Below are positions 10,131 through 18,523 of a stretch of 64,000 nucleotides of DNA, piece by piece. Each line of letters begins with the position of its first letter. The stretch's first letter is position 1. The position numbers and the translations under genes were made by a program. Location of the stretch: the NCBI RefSeq assembly GCF_000430705.1, contig NZ_AUMN01000009.1, positions 105,815-169,814 of the forward strand. The letters are read 5' to 3'. The DNA is from Arthrobacter castelli DSM 16402. GTDB taxonomy: Bacteria > Actinomycetota > Actinomycetes > Actinomycetales > Micrococcaceae. Under the pieces are notes generated by a model. It was not told where the DNA came from and did no database searches. It saw only the letters and a list, made by a program, of their open reading frames with translations.

Positions 10131-10161
10131 AAGGCCCCGGATCGCCATGATTCGGGGCCTT
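10131..10161 (-). terminator. Intrinsic terminator after the MerR gene
   Basis: AAGGCCCCG (10131-10139) pairs with CGGGGCCTT (10153-10161) around a 13-base loop. Read on the minus strand, the stem ends in a TTT. It lies 26 bases downstream of the MerR gene's stop and separates that gene from pspC. Confidence 0.65.
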
Positions 10162-10187
10162 ACCTTCGGACGTGGCGTCCGGGCCAA

Positions 10188-10781
10188 TCAGCCGATCTTC
10201 CGCTCCGCCCGGCGCTTGCTGAGTTCGTCTTCGGGGAATTCCTCCACCTCGGTGTGTTCACTGGGCAGCTGGGAGAGGCTTCCCTCAACCTCGCGCCAGA
10301 CCCGGCCGACCGCGATGCCAAAGACACCCTGGCCGCCCTGAACCAGGTCAATGACCTCGTCGGCCGAAGTGCACTCATACACACTCGCGCCATCACTCAT
10401 CAAGGTAATCTGCGCCAGATCCTCGATCCCGCGTTCACGGAGATGTTCAATGGCCGAACGAATCTGCTGCAGGGAAACCCCTGTGTCCAGCAGACGTTTG
10501 ACGACCTTGACCACAAGGATGTCCCGGAAGCCATAGAGACGTTGTGACCCGGATCCGGCAGCGTTGCGCACACCGGGCTTTACCAGGCCCGTGCGCGCCC
10601 AGTAATCCAGTTGGCGGTAGGTAATGCCTGCCGCCTTGCAGACGATGGGGCCGCGGTAGCCGGCGTCCTCATCGAGCACAGGCAAGTCTTCGGTGAAAAG
10701 CAGCCCCTGGGCACTCTCCGGAACGGACCTGCCGTGGGCGGCTGCCTGCGACAGCTCACCGCCATCACCTTTCGGACTCAC
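10188..10781 (-). CDS. MerR-family transcriptional regulator (Rv1830-like)
   Basis: A 197-residue MerR-type regulator. The winged helix-turn-helix lies at about residues 42-112 (ITYRQLDYWARTGLVKPG, then RLYGFRDILVVKVVKRLLDTG). The C-terminal half has no metal-binding cysteine cluster, so it probably does not sense a metal. It starts at GTG 10781, with AAGGAGG 6 bases upstream. In mycobacteria the same type of gene lies with the DUF151 gene, the FtsR-like regulator, garA and gcvH, and that order is kept here. The target genes are unknown. The terminator at 10131-10161 ends this transcript. Confidence 0.85.
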   Translation of the reverse strand: MSPKGDGGELSQAAAHGRSVPESAQGLLFTEDLPVLDEDAGYRGPIVCKAAGITYRQLDYWARTGLVKPGVRNAAGSGSQRLYGFRDILVVKVVKRLLDTGVSLQQIRSAIEHLRERGIEDLAQITLMSDGASVYECTSADEVIDLVQGGQGVFGIAVGRVWREVEGSLSQLPSEHTEVEEFPEDELSKRRAERKIG

Positions 10782-10976
10782 GTGGTTCCTCCTTGTCGCA
10801 GCTCCCCGGGGAAGGTAGTCCGACCCCTGTGACGCGAGCTATCTTCATTAAAGCCCGTCAATGGCGGCCGGTGCAATGGGAACTTATGCTTCGACGTTAG
10901 AGCGGCGCCGGTCAATGGTCAAAGATGTTGGCTCGTTCGTTGTTGGCGTGTCGCCGCTTGGCAGGCATAACCTTGC

Positions 10977-11477
10977 CTAATTGTCGAAGTCTTCAGGCTC
11001 CACGTCATCGAGGAATTCGCGGAATTTGCGCATTTCCTTCTCGGCACTTTCCCCCGAAACGGACTCGTCGTCCTCGTCATCCGATTCGGCAATTTCGACG
11101 CCGGCCTCGTCCAGCACAGCCTCAGCGCACAACACCGGGCAGGGAATCCGCAACGCGATGGCAATCGCGTCCGACGCCCGGGCAGAGACAGTCGAATCGT
11201 CGTCGAACACCAACTGCGCAAAGAACACCGAGTCTTCCACCGACGTCAGATGCACTGTCTTAATGGACCGGCCGAGGGATTCGACGACGTCGCACAAAAG
11301 ATCGTGAGTCATCGGACGCGCGGGAACGATTCCCTGCTGGGCCAGGGCGATGGCGCTGGCTTCGGGCGTGCCGATCCAGATGGGCACATGCCGCTCCCCG
11401 CTCGATTCCTTGAGGAGGACAAGAGGCTGATTCGAGGGCAGTTCCAACCTGACGCCCACAATTTCCACTTCAATCAC
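10977..11477 (-). CDS. Bifunctional nuclease family protein (DUF151)
   Basis: A 166-residue protein of the BFN_dom/DUF151 family, the relative of Rv1829. The core (EVEIVGVRLEL, then VPIWIGTPEASAIALAQQG, and DAIAIALRIPCPVLCAEAVLD) is intact. The tail after about residue 130 is acidic (DDEDDESVSGESAEKE). Plant members are reported to have nuclease activity; the bacterial role is not established. I chose GTG 11477 because an AGGAGG lies 6 bases upstream and the family starts at that point; upstream sequence to 11597 overlaps the FtsR gene in another frame. It follows the FtsR-like gene by 10 bases, so the two are almost certainly co-transcribed. Confidence 0.87.
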   Translation of the reverse strand: MIEVEIVGVRLELPSNQPLVLLKESSGERHVPIWIGTPEASAIALAQQGIVPARPMTHDLLCDVVESLGRSIKTVHLTSVEDSVFFAQLVFDDDSTVSARASDAIAIALRIPCPVLCAEAVLDEAGVEIAESDDEDDESVSGESAEKEMRKFREFLDDVEPEDFDN

Positions 11478-11487
11478 TGCACTCCTC

Positions 11488-12246
11488 CTACCGGTCCATC
11501 CGGGCAATCTGCCCGTGCACCAACGCACTATGCAGGGACAGGCAAATCTCGCTGATCTGGTGGGCCGTGTCCGTCGCCCGCGCTCGGGACGCCACATCCT
11601 TGCGCGAAGCCAACGGAGTGATCGCGGTCTCCACCAGCGAAATTTCCCGGTCGGCCGCGGCCCGGAAGGGTCTCAGGTGCCGCGGTTCAATACCGTGCTC
11701 CTGCAACTCTACGCACGCCTTGGTGACTTTCAGAGCGTAATCGTCGTACCGCCCGTCGTCATCGCTGATCAGGCCGAAGCTGACCAGCTCCTGAATCAGC
11801 GCCGAGCCGGCGTTGGTCTCCGCCTTCAGCTCGTCCAGCGTGAGGTTCCCGGCCCGGCCGCTCAGCTCGGTCGCCAGTTCGTCCGACACCATGCGCGGGG
11901 AGATACTGATACCGCCGGGCAGGTGCTCCGGCCGCTCCCCGCGGTCGATCGCGTCCAGATAATCGCGGATCACCTTCAGCGGCAGGTACTGGTCGCGCTG
12001 CAGCGCCAGGATGAAGCGGAGGCGTTCGACGTCGGCAATCGAGTATTTGCGGTAGCCCGCCGGGGTGCGTTGCGGGCTGAGGAGGCCCTTTTCCTCCAGG
12101 AAGCGGATCTTGGAGGCAGTGATCTGCGGAAAGTCAGCGTTCAGCTGGGCCAGCACTTGGCCGATGTTCAGCGCCTCAGGCGGCGGCTGCGAATCTTCCG
12201 CGCTGCTGCGGCCGATCTGTCGACGCGCGGGCTGGGCCGGCGACAC
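11488..12246 (-). CDS. ftsR: FtsR-like MerR-family regulator
   Basis: A 252-residue MerR-type protein, the relative of Rv1828 and of corynebacterial FtsR, which is known to activate ftsZ. The helix-turn-helix is at about residues 28-98 (ITASKIRFLEEKGLLSPQRT, YRKYSIADVERLRFILALQRD), with a conserved YLPLKVIRDYLDAIDRGE helix after it. The C-terminal part carries a second predicted HTH-like segment (about 150-200). It starts at GTG 12246, 3 bases after the garA stop, so it is translationally linked to garA. Control of cell division here is inferred from the family; I did not locate ftsZ in the window. Confidence 0.82.
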   Translation of the reverse strand: MSPAQPARRQIGRSSAEDSQPPPEALNIGQVLAQLNADFPQITASKIRFLEEKGLLSPQRTPAGYRKYSIADVERLRFILALQRDQYLPLKVIRDYLDAIDRGERPEHLPGGISISPRMVSDELATELSGRAGNLTLDELKAETNAGSALIQELVSFGLISDDDGRYDDYALKVTKACVELQEHGIEPRHLRPFRAAADREISLVETAITPLASRKDVASRARATDTAHQISEICLSLHSALVHGQIARMDR

Positions 12247-12249
12247 AGA

Positions 12250-12735
12250 TTAACCCTGTACCGGGACTTCACCCGAACTGGCCGGGCCGAGATAGAACGT
12301 CAGCCGGAACTTACCGATCTGCACTTCGTTCAGCTGGCGCAGCAGCACATGGTCCACGCGGTCCTGGTTCACATACGTGCCGTTGAGGCTGCCGGTGTCG
12401 ACAACTTCGAACCCCCGGCCAGTGCGGCGGAATTCGGCATGCCGGCGGCTGACAGTCACATCGTCGAGGAAGATATCCGCGTTCGGGTGGCGGCCTGCCT
12501 GGGTGACATCCGAGTCCAGCAGGAACCGGGCGCCTGCGTTCGGCCCGGAATGTGCGATGAGCAATGCGGAGCCGGACGGCAGCGCCTCGACGGCGGCCAT
12601 TTCTTCCTGGTTGAGCTTCGGAGCGGGCGATGGCTTGTCGAGATTCGGCACGCTGATAGTCGTCGTCTCAGGTGCAGGCTCACCTTGTATCCCCGCCTGC
12701 TGGTTGGATACGGTGCCGCGCTCGTCGCCAGCCAT
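12250..12735 (-). CDS. garA: FHA-domain regulator GarA/OdhI
   Basis: A 161-residue protein. A disordered N-terminus carries ETT at residues 23-25, the context that PknB and PknG phosphorylate in GarA and OdhI. A C-terminal FHA domain (about 70-145) keeps GRHPNADIFLDD, SRRHAEF and the DTGSLNGTYVN loop. The family in its unphosphorylated form inhibits 2-oxoglutarate dehydrogenase and acts on glutamate dehydrogenase, directing 2-oxoglutarate between TCA and nitrogen metabolism. It lies upstream of ftsR (3-base gap) and downstream of gcvH. I did not find the cognate Ser/Thr kinase in the window. Confidence 0.9.
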   Translation of the reverse strand: MAGDERGTVSNQQAGIQGEPAPETTTISVPNLDKPSPAPKLNQEEMAAVEALPSGSALLIAHSGPNAGARFLLDSDVTQAGRHPNADIFLDDVTVSRRHAEFRRTGRGFEVVDTGSLNGTYVNQDRVDHVLLRQLNEVQIGKFRLTFYLGPASSGEVPVQG

Positions 12736-12816
12736 GATTACCGCTCCTTCGAATGTCGTAAATCCCCATTTGGCAGGGCTCAGTCACCCGAAGCCCCCCA
12801 AAAATATGTGGTACTG

Positions 12817-13203
12817 CTAGCCTACCTGCTGACTGTAGTCGTCGGCACTGAGCAGTCCCTGAACAGCGTCCGCATCGGACGGCCGCATTTCCATCAACCA
12901 GCCTCCACCGTAGGGGTCGGAATTGATCAGGCCGGGATCGGCGTCCAGGGCGTCGTTGACCCTGACGATTTCCCCTTGAAGCGGAGCGAAAATGTCGCTC
13001 ACGCTCTTGGTCGATTCCACCTCGCCAATGGCCTCCGAAGCGGAGTAGCTCGACCCGGCCTCCGGAAGCTGGGCGTAGACCACGTCTCCCAGCGCATCCT
13101 GGGCGAAGTCTGTGATACCAACGCGAACCACGCCGTCGCCATCGGGAGCGGTAATCCACTCGTGTTCGGCGGTGTAGTACAGATCTGCTGGGATATTGCT
13201 CAC
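12817..13203 (-). CDS. gcvH: Glycine cleavage system H protein
   Basis: A 128-residue lipoyl-carrier protein that shuttles the aminomethyl arm between the P, T and L proteins of glycine cleavage. The lipoylation site is Lys66 in GEVESTKSVSD, and the EHEWI and GITDFAQDALGDVVY motifs are intact. It starts at GTG 13203, with AAAGG 8 bases upstream. It heads the minus-strand run gcvH-garA-ftsR-DUF151-merR. The 81 bases between gcvH and garA may hold a separate garA promoter. Confidence 0.95.
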   Translation of the reverse strand: MSNIPADLYYTAEHEWITAPDGDGVVRVGITDFAQDALGDVVYAQLPEAGSSYSASEAIGEVESTKSVSDIFAPLQGEIVRVNDALDADPGLINSDPYGGGWLMEMRPSDADAVQGLLSADDYSQQVG

Positions 13204-13316
13204 GAAGGGCGCCTTTCCGTGTGCTGCGTAATAGAGACTCTGGATAAGAACTCTATATGGGAAGTGCGCGGTGATGCCAGCGGTGACAATTGAGGCGGAA
13301 GTTAATTGGGCAACGA

Positions 13317-13991
13317 TCAGATAGCAGCCTGGCCGCGGCCGCCTTCCAGAGGGCGCGCGACCTGCTCCTCCAGCAGGTTCACGGCACGGTCGGGCAGCAC
13401 GATGAGCCCGTCCAGCTCACGGCGGGCACGCCGGTATGCCGTCTGTCTCTCGTTCGGGGTGGCAGCGTTATCCACGGCGATGGTGACCAGTTTCCGTGCA
13501 GTGGCCAGACGCTGTCGTTCGTTCTCCGAGAAGCTGCCTGCTTTAAGGCGCCGTGCCTCGGTTTCAGCCATGCTGAAGGCAACTTCATAATCGTTTACCG
13601 CAGCACGGTACTCAGCGCATCGTGAGGCGCTCACAGAATCCGGTTTCACCGGCCGGAGGGCATCGGCGTCGCGCTTCGCCCTGTGGAAGGCCACGGTGAG
13701 TGGCTCCCGGACATCGGTCATCATCGGATAGTCAATGAGCTTCCCGACGTCGAGTTCGTAGTCCAACCATCGTTGGTTCACCGCGTCATGGGCCTGGATG
13801 AGCGCTTCCACTTCGCCGGCCTGGGTTTGTTCCGCCAGCTGGCCCTGATACCGGAGTTTGTACAGTTCCACCTTCCGCTGATGCCGGCGCTTGCTGGCTT
13901 TGCGCCACGAATCACCCCAAGCGGCAAATACGCCGCTCAGGGGAAAGGCCAGCCACCAGTAATTGCCAGCGAATTCCAGCAAGGCATCCAC
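13317..13991 (-). CDS. Hypothetical membrane-anchored coiled-coil protein
   Basis: A 224-residue protein with no family that I recognise. One hydrophobic segment lies at the N-terminus (about residues 5-25, rich in Trp and Phe). It is followed by a basic stretch (WRKASKRRHQRK) and a long charged, mostly helical region with no cysteine pairs or catalytic motif. The basic stretch after the helix predicts a cytoplasmic C-terminal domain. It starts at GTG 13991. It stands alone: gcvH follows at 113 bases on the same strand, and the NfeD-like gene is divergent. Base composition is like its neighbours. Confidence 0.7.
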   Translation of the reverse strand: MDALLEFAGNYWWLAFPLSGVFAAWGDSWRKASKRRHQRKVELYKLRYQGQLAEQTQAGEVEALIQAHDAVNQRWLDYELDVGKLIDYPMMTDVREPLTVAFHRAKRDADALRPVKPDSVSASRCAEYRAAVNDYEVAFSMAETEARRLKAGSFSENERQRLATARKLVTIAVDNAATPNERQTAYRRARRELDGLIVLPDRAVNLLEEQVARPLEGGRGQAAI

Positions 13992-14135
13992 CGCTACATC
14001 CTATTCCGAAATCTGCCGTTTGTGACCGGTGGGAATGGCTGGACCTGAATCGACGAACCTTTATCTCCCGTGGCCCGACGGCTACGCTCATGTACAGCGG
14101 CACGAGTATCACATGAGGCAGCCGAGGGACCGAGC

Positions 14136-14576
14136 ATGATCGCGAGTGGAGCACATCCCAGGGGCACTGCCGCGGCCGGATCTGACGCGAATGGATCCGG
14201 CCTGCTCGACACGCTTGGTTCTGCCCTGTCCTCCCTGGTCGAGGCACTCGGCCTGGGGTGGGACCTGTTCCTGGATCTGATCCTGCCCACTCTGATCGTC
14301 GCCGTCGGCGGGGCGTTCCTGTCCGTGTGGTTATGGCGGCGCTCCCGCAGAACGTCGAGCAGTATCGGAACGGACCATTTCACCGGACAGATCGTCACCG
14401 TAAAATCGGCCGAAGGGACGCACGGGCAAGCCTTCGTGGAGGGCAGCTGGTGGTCGCTGCACAGCAACGGCAGGCCCCTGCGGAACGAGGAGCGGGTGCG
14501 GGTCCGGGCAGTTGACGGGCTGTTCCTGATCGTCGAGCCGCTGACCGCGGAACCGCCAAATGAGGAGGAGACATGA
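14136..14576 (+). CDS. NfeD-like small membrane protein
   Basis: A 146-residue protein with one membrane segment (about residues 44-66, LGWDLFLDLILPTLIVAVGG) and a C-terminal beta-rich domain (about 75-135, GQIVTVKSAEGTHGQAFVEG then RVRVRAVDGLFLIVEPL) resembling the soluble OB-fold of NfeD. It lacks the ClpP-like protease part of long NfeD proteins. Its stop overlaps the start of the next gene (ATGA, 14573-14576), so it is translationally coupled to a slipin, the usual NfeD partner. I chose ATG 14136 because residues upstream to 14070 look non-coding. Confidence 0.75.
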   Translation: MIASGAHPRGTAAAGSDANGSGLLDTLGSALSSLVEALGLGWDLFLDLILPTLIVAVGGAFLSVWLWRRSRRTSSSIGTDHFTGQIVTVKSAEGTHGQAFVEGSWWSLHSNGRPLRNEERVRVRAVDGLFLIVEPLTAEPPNEEET

Positions 14577-15472
14577 TAGATTTCACCCTGATCGGTCTGA
14601 TCGTAGCGGCACTGGTGATCCTCTTCATCATCGTCCAAGCCGTCAAGATCGTCCCGGAATACGAACGAGGCGTCATCTTCCGCCTGGGGCGCATCCAGGA
14701 CCCCAAGGGCCCGGGGATCTTCGTGATTGCCCCGCTCCTCGATCGCATGCAGCGCGTGGACCTGCGCACGCACACCTACGATGTGCCTACCCAGGACGTG
14801 ATTACCTGGGATAACGTCACGGTCCATGTCAACGCTGTCGCATACTTCAATGTGGTGGATCCAGTACGTGCGGTGATCTCCATCGAGGACTTCCGTGTGG
14901 GCACCCAGCAGGTCGCCCAGACGACGTTGCGCAGCATTATCGGCCAGACCAGCCTGGACAACCTGCTGACCAAGCGAGATGAAATCAACCAGCGGCTGCA
15001 GCAAGTCATCGACGAGGTCACCGACCCGTGGGGCGTCAAGGTCACCATTGTGGAGGTCAAAGACGTCCTGCTGCCGGAGAGCATGCGGCGGGCGATGGCC
15101 CGGCAGGCGGAGTCCGAGCGGGACCGGCGGGCCAAGGTCATCCACGCCATCGGGGAGCAGGAAGCCGCCGAAAACCTCGGAAGGGCTGCGGAGGTCCTCG
15201 AGGAACACCCGGCCGCGATGCAGTTACGGACCCTGTCCTCGATGCTGGAGCTGGGCGCGGAGCAAAACTCCACGGTGGTCTTCCCGGTGCCGATGGAACT
15301 GCTGCGGCTGTTCGAGGCACACGGCGGGGCCGCGCCGGCCAAGAACGACGGGCAGCGTACAACCCCGACAGATTCCGCGCAGGCCGACGGCTTTCCAAAG
15401 CCGCCCGGGTCCGACGACGACGGCGAGACGGAAGTGCCCGGGCCGGGCGACGACGGCGGGAATCGTCCCTGA
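14573..15472 (+). CDS. Slipin/stomatin family (SPFH domain) membrane protein
   Basis: A 299-residue band-7 protein. An N-terminal membrane hairpin (about 3-25) is followed by the SPFH domain (about 25-185: VPEYERGVIFRLGRI, VPTQDVITWDNVTVHVNAVAYF), a coiled coil with ARQAESERDRRAKVI and a disordered acidic Gly/Asp-rich tail from about 255. Slipins form oligomeric membrane microdomain scaffolds and pair with NfeD proteins, as here. The 4-base overlap with the NfeD-like gene argues for fixed stoichiometry. Role in this organism: probably membrane organisation or protease regulation (inference). Confidence 0.88.
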   Translation: MIDFTLIGLIVAALVILFIIVQAVKIVPEYERGVIFRLGRIQDPKGPGIFVIAPLLDRMQRVDLRTHTYDVPTQDVITWDNVTVHVNAVAYFNVVDPVRAVISIEDFRVGTQQVAQTTLRSIIGQTSLDNLLTKRDEINQRLQQVIDEVTDPWGVKVTIVEVKDVLLPESMRRAMARQAESERDRRAKVIHAIGEQEAAENLGRAAEVLEEHPAAMQLRTLSSMLELGAEQNSTVVFPVPMELLRLFEAHGGAAPAKNDGQRTTPTDSAQADGFPKPPGSDDDGETEVPGPGDDGGNRP

Positions 15473-15546
15473 CGGGCTGGATCGGCGGCGAGTAAGTCCG
15501 TCGTTCACGCCCGTGGCCGGCACCGGCCGATGTTCCACCCGTTAGA

Positions 15547-16383
15547 TCACCAAAGCGATGGCTCGGTTGGAGGCACGTCGTCCAGGAACGCGGCGATCAT
15601 CGGCTCGAGGACCGGCACCGCTGCCGGGATCGAGATGTGGGACGCCGCAGGCAGGATGACGAGTCTGGCCTGAGGGACATTGGATACCCCTGCCATCGCC
15701 GCCTCGACATCGCCACCACCGAGCAGTTTGAACATCGACACGGCGTGCTCGGGCTTCACGTCGTCGGCATCCCCCACGACGACCATCGTCTTGGCTCGGA
15801 TCGATCGAATCTGCGCGTCGCTGATGTTCTGGTCCTCGATGTTCAGCACCCTCACCTTCTCGACGTAGGCATCGAACGCTTCAGGATCGGTAGTGTGCCG
15901 GCGGAAAGCCTCATCGACTGGCGTGTCCGCGAAGGAGTCGGCAGACAGCCCTTCGAGCTCTTGGGCGACCGACGGGTACCAGCCGTCCCGGCGGTAGGTG
16001 GCGGACAAGGTGACGAGCTTGCTCACCAGCTGCGGGTGCCGCAGCGCCAGCTGCAATGCGACGCCCCCGCCCTGCGACCAGCCGATCACATCGGCACGCT
16101 CGACCTCCAGGGCGTGCAGCAACGCCGCGGCATCGTCGCCGAACTGCTCGTAGGACATAGCACGCGGCGTATCCGCCGTCCGGCCGTGTCCCTGTTGATC
16201 AAAGACGATCACTGGCCGCTCGGCGACGAACGCCGTCACCCACTGTGTCATCGAGTCGGTGGACAGGAAGGCCCCCGGAATGATCAGCAACGGCACCGTC
16301 TCGGAGGCGCCAAGTTCACCATAGGCTTCGTAGTAGAGCGACAGACCATTGATGGGCAGATGACCGCTGCGTGAAGGCTTCAT
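15547..16383 (-). CDS. Alpha/beta hydrolase
   Basis: A 278-residue alpha/beta-fold hydrolase. The nucleophile elbow GWSQGGG (Ser in G-x-S-x-G), an oxyanion region near LIIPGAF, an Asp in VVGDADDVKPEHA and a late His in PAASHISIP make a full catalytic triad. The substrate is unknown; the sequence resembles epoxide hydrolase/haloperoxidase-like members. I chose ATG 16383 because the frame upstream to 16644 overlaps the next gene's coding region and lacks homology. No strong ribosome site is seen at the usual distance. Confidence 0.82.
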   Translation of the reverse strand: MKPSRSGHLPINGLSLYYEAYGELGASETVPLLIIPGAFLSTDSMTQWVTAFVAERPVIVFDQQGHGRTADTPRAMSYEQFGDDAAALLHALEVERADVIGWSQGGGVALQLALRHPQLVSKLVTLSATYRRDGWYPSVAQELEGLSADSFADTPVDEAFRRHTTDPEAFDAYVEKVRVLNIEDQNISDAQIRSIRAKTMVVVGDADDVKPEHAVSMFKLLGGGDVEAAMAGVSNVPQARLVILPAASHISIPAAVPVLEPMIAAFLDDVPPTEPSLW

Positions 16384-16489
16384 GCAGCGAGGATATCCCC
16401 TCCGGTCACGCCCCACACTGACCAGTAACGCTGAAGCCGCACGGCAAGACCGGCCCACGTTGCTGCCATTCTGCACAGCTTGCGTGTTC

Positions 16490-16948
16490 TTAGGGCTCAA
16501 AGCCTTCCGGGAGGGGATCGAGATTAAAGCCAACACCAATATCCCGCTCCGCCAAGTACCACCGACCCTTAATTCTCTTAAAGATATCCAGGTAGGTACC
16601 GCCGGACCGAGCCCACGAACCATCGTCAAACCGGGCTGCAACACTCACATCGGATTCGGCCGTCGCCCTTTCCCCGTCAATACTGATGACAACGTTGGAT
16701 GACCAGTGATGATAATCAGGTATGAGCTCCCACTGTCGCTGTATCGTGGCGCGAATGTCGCCGATGCCGACTACAGGATCATCGCCGGCAATCCATACTC
16801 CGTCGATCGCCCAAACCGCGCTGAATCTCTCTAAATCGCGCTTATCAGCTCCGTGACAGTACTCATGAATCAGCCGTGTAATTTCGTTCCGGCTTTCCAA
16901 CTCGTCGAGCCTTGATTCGACGCTTCGTGTTCCTGAATTCTCCGACAT
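16490..16948 (-). CDS. SnoaL-like/NTF2-fold protein
   Basis: A 152-residue protein of the SnoaL_4 type. Its helix-rich N-terminus (NEITRLIHEYCHGADKRDLERF), central WAIDGVWI and C-terminal GTYLDIFKRIKGRWYLAERDIG fit the cone-shaped NTF2 fold used for small hydrophobic ligands. No specific reaction can be named. The start ATG 16948 matches the family. Codon use is more AT-rich than in neighbouring genes, which suggests acquisition by transfer. Confidence 0.78.
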   Translation of the reverse strand: MSENSGTRSVESRLDELESRNEITRLIHEYCHGADKRDLERFSAVWAIDGVWIAGDDPVVGIGDIRATIQRQWELIPDYHHWSSNVVISIDGERATAESDVSVAARFDDGSWARSGGTYLDIFKRIKGRWYLAERDIGVGFNLDPLPEGFEP

Positions 16949-17048
16949 GTGCTTATCGTAGTGAACCGCGCGGACGGCAGACGCTCCGCCATCTTCCCGC
17001 CCACACCCAGACGGTGGCGGGCTGCCCACCGAGGGCAAGTTGCAGCGG

Positions 17049-17588
17049 CTACGCCGCCTGCAGGTTGAGCAGCATCTCCGGTTCGACGTCGACGACTTCG
17101 CAATTCGCGAGCCTCGGATGCGGCTGGCCGAGCAAAGCCGACATCGTCAGCCGGATCAACGTGCCGTGCGCGACGACGACGATCCGCTGCCCGGGGTATT
17201 CCTCCAAGACGTCGCGCAACGCGGCCAGCCCGCGCTCGGCCACTTCGTCCTCTGGCTCCGCCCCGGCATGCAGGCGATTGTATTCCGGCTCTGACAAGCC
17301 TTTCAGAGGCTGCCCCTCGAGCGGTCCGTAATTCCGTTCCCGCAGTCCGGCCATGGGCGTTGCGGGTTCCAGGCCGATCCGTTGTCCAAAAATGTGCGCA
17401 GTTTCCACGGCGCGGCCCAGCGGGGAGGATACGAGCACGTCCCACTGTCGTCCGGCGAGTTCGGCGCCACCTGCCGCGGCCTGCTCACGACCCGTTGCGT
17501 CGAGTGGAATATCCGCACTTCCCTGCAGACGGCCTTCTTCATTCCAAGCGGTTTGTCCGTGCCGCACCAGTGCCAACGCCGTACTCAT
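17049..17588 (-). CDS. Histidine phosphatase (phosphoglycerate mutase-like)
   Basis: A 179-residue phosphatase of the branch-1 histidine phosphatase family. The N-terminal LVRHGQTAWNEEGRLQG holds the phosphorylated His, with later catalytic Arg and Glu (SSPLGRAVETA, LRERNYGPLEG) and the second His in VVVAHGTLIRL. The substrate may be a sugar phosphate or a cofactor phosphate; metabolic phosphoglycerate mutase is unlikely from the length. I chose ATG 17588, which has AGGT 7 bases upstream; the upstream frame to 17912 has no family similarity. Confidence 0.87.
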   Translation of the reverse strand: MSTALALVRHGQTAWNEEGRLQGSADIPLDATGREQAAAGGAELAGRQWDVLVSSPLGRAVETAHIFGQRIGLEPATPMAGLRERNYGPLEGQPLKGLSEPEYNRLHAGAEPEDEVAERGLAALRDVLEEYPGQRIVVVAHGTLIRLTMSALLGQPHPRLANCEVVDVEPEMLLNLQAA

Positions 17589-17951
17589 GAGTGTGACCTG
17601 CCATCTCTCGTGTCTGCCGCAGCTGGCGTCGCTGCAGGAATAGGTTCTCCGGCCGCTGCGCCTGCGGGGTTGCGGGGCAGCATGCGTGGGCCCGCATGGG
17701 CCGAAGAACGTGGAGGTAATGACTGCGCCGTCATCTGAAGATGCGTCCAAAGGCGGGACTGTGATGTCCATTGGACTTGCTGTCGTCTTCGCCCGGGCAT
17801 CTTCAATAGACAGGCTACCAGCGGGGAGGCCGGCAGGCCGAAGTCGGCCTTCCGGCACGTGCCGAGAGAGGCCTTTCGTGGTCAGCCAGCGCCGACAAGG
17901 ATAGAGAGTCATTCAACTCCGCCATTTGCAATGTAGACCGGCTTGCACGAG
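17589..17951. other. Non-coding stretch with no recognisable gene
   Basis: About 360 bases between the phosphatase and the broken toxin gene. Open frames on both strands are short, lack family similarity and have no convincing ribosome sites. One short inverted pair is visible (CATGCG ... CGCATG near 17681-17699). It may be decayed DNA, fitting the broken toxin-antitoxin pair beside it. Confidence 0.4.
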
Positions 17952-18191
17952 TCAGCGAAGCTCGATCAACCGGTGTCCTGCACCTACCATCGCAACGATC
18001 CGATCGATCAACGGACTGAACCATGCAAGAAGTGCCCGTCTACGCGTGTTCCCAATCCGCACCCAGACCACGACGGGAGCAGGAACGACGAATGGCATCA
18101 TGTCAGAGAAGTCCTCGTCCTTCGTGACAAGCACAGCCTCGTGCTCCACGGCGTAGCCCCAAATTTCGCGATCCCGCGCGTCGTCGAAGGC
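17952..18191 (-). pseudogene. DUF5615 (PIN-like) toxin, N-terminally truncated
   Basis: The frame 18191-17952 encodes about 79 residues that match the C-terminal two thirds of DUF5615 PIN-like toxins: DREIWGYAVEHEAVLVTKDEDFSD, then VWVRIGNTRRRALLAWF and a helical C-terminus. The first 35-40 residues of the family, including the N-terminal acidic residue of the active site, are missing, and no start codon with a ribosome site precedes the remaining part. GTG 18149 is the only candidate. The 5' border runs directly into the antitoxin reading frame, which points to an internal deletion of the pair. Confidence 0.75.
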
Positions 18192-18412
18192 GATGCTGTC
18201 AGGACCGCGTGGTCGGCTTGCCCTGCGGCATACTCAAGGTAGGACTTAATGTCTTCCTGGGTGAGGAGCGGGTCGTCCTCAATGATTTCTTCTTCAGGTG
18301 CGCCCGCAGCGAGCAGTGACAGCACATCGGTCACGCGTATGCGCGTGCCACGCACAACAAGACGGCCGTGTACGACGTCAGGGTCGACCGTGATGCGCTC
18401 AAGAAGGGACAA
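18098..18412 (-). CDS. DUF433 antitoxin, 3' end fused out of frame to the toxin remnant
   Basis: Residues 1-70 form a full DUF433 domain: LLERITVDPDVVHGRLVVRG, then TDVLSLLAAGAPEEEIIEDD and a terminal IKSYLEYAAGQADHAV helix. Such proteins are the antitoxins of DUF5615 toxins, the usual gene being immediately downstream. TTG 18412 gives the N-terminus typical of the family, without a strong ribosome site. After residue 70 or so the frame runs into toxin DNA in the wrong phase and continues to 18098 as a nonsense tail. The antitoxin may still be made; the toxin is very unlikely to work. Confidence 0.7.
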   Translation of the reverse strand: MSLLERITVDPDVVHGRLVVRGTRIRVTDVLSLLAAGAPEEEIIEDDPLLTQEDIKSYLEYAAGQADHAVLTASPSTTRGIAKFGATPWSTRLCLSRRTRTSLT

Positions 18413-18523
18413 ACTGCAAGCATAGACGGTGGCCGCTCGATGCACGAGCCGGCTGGACGGTCACAGACAAAGTGGACGAACGTGCCGGGTGGACCAACGA
18501 GAAACCCTCCTGAGACACGACGA

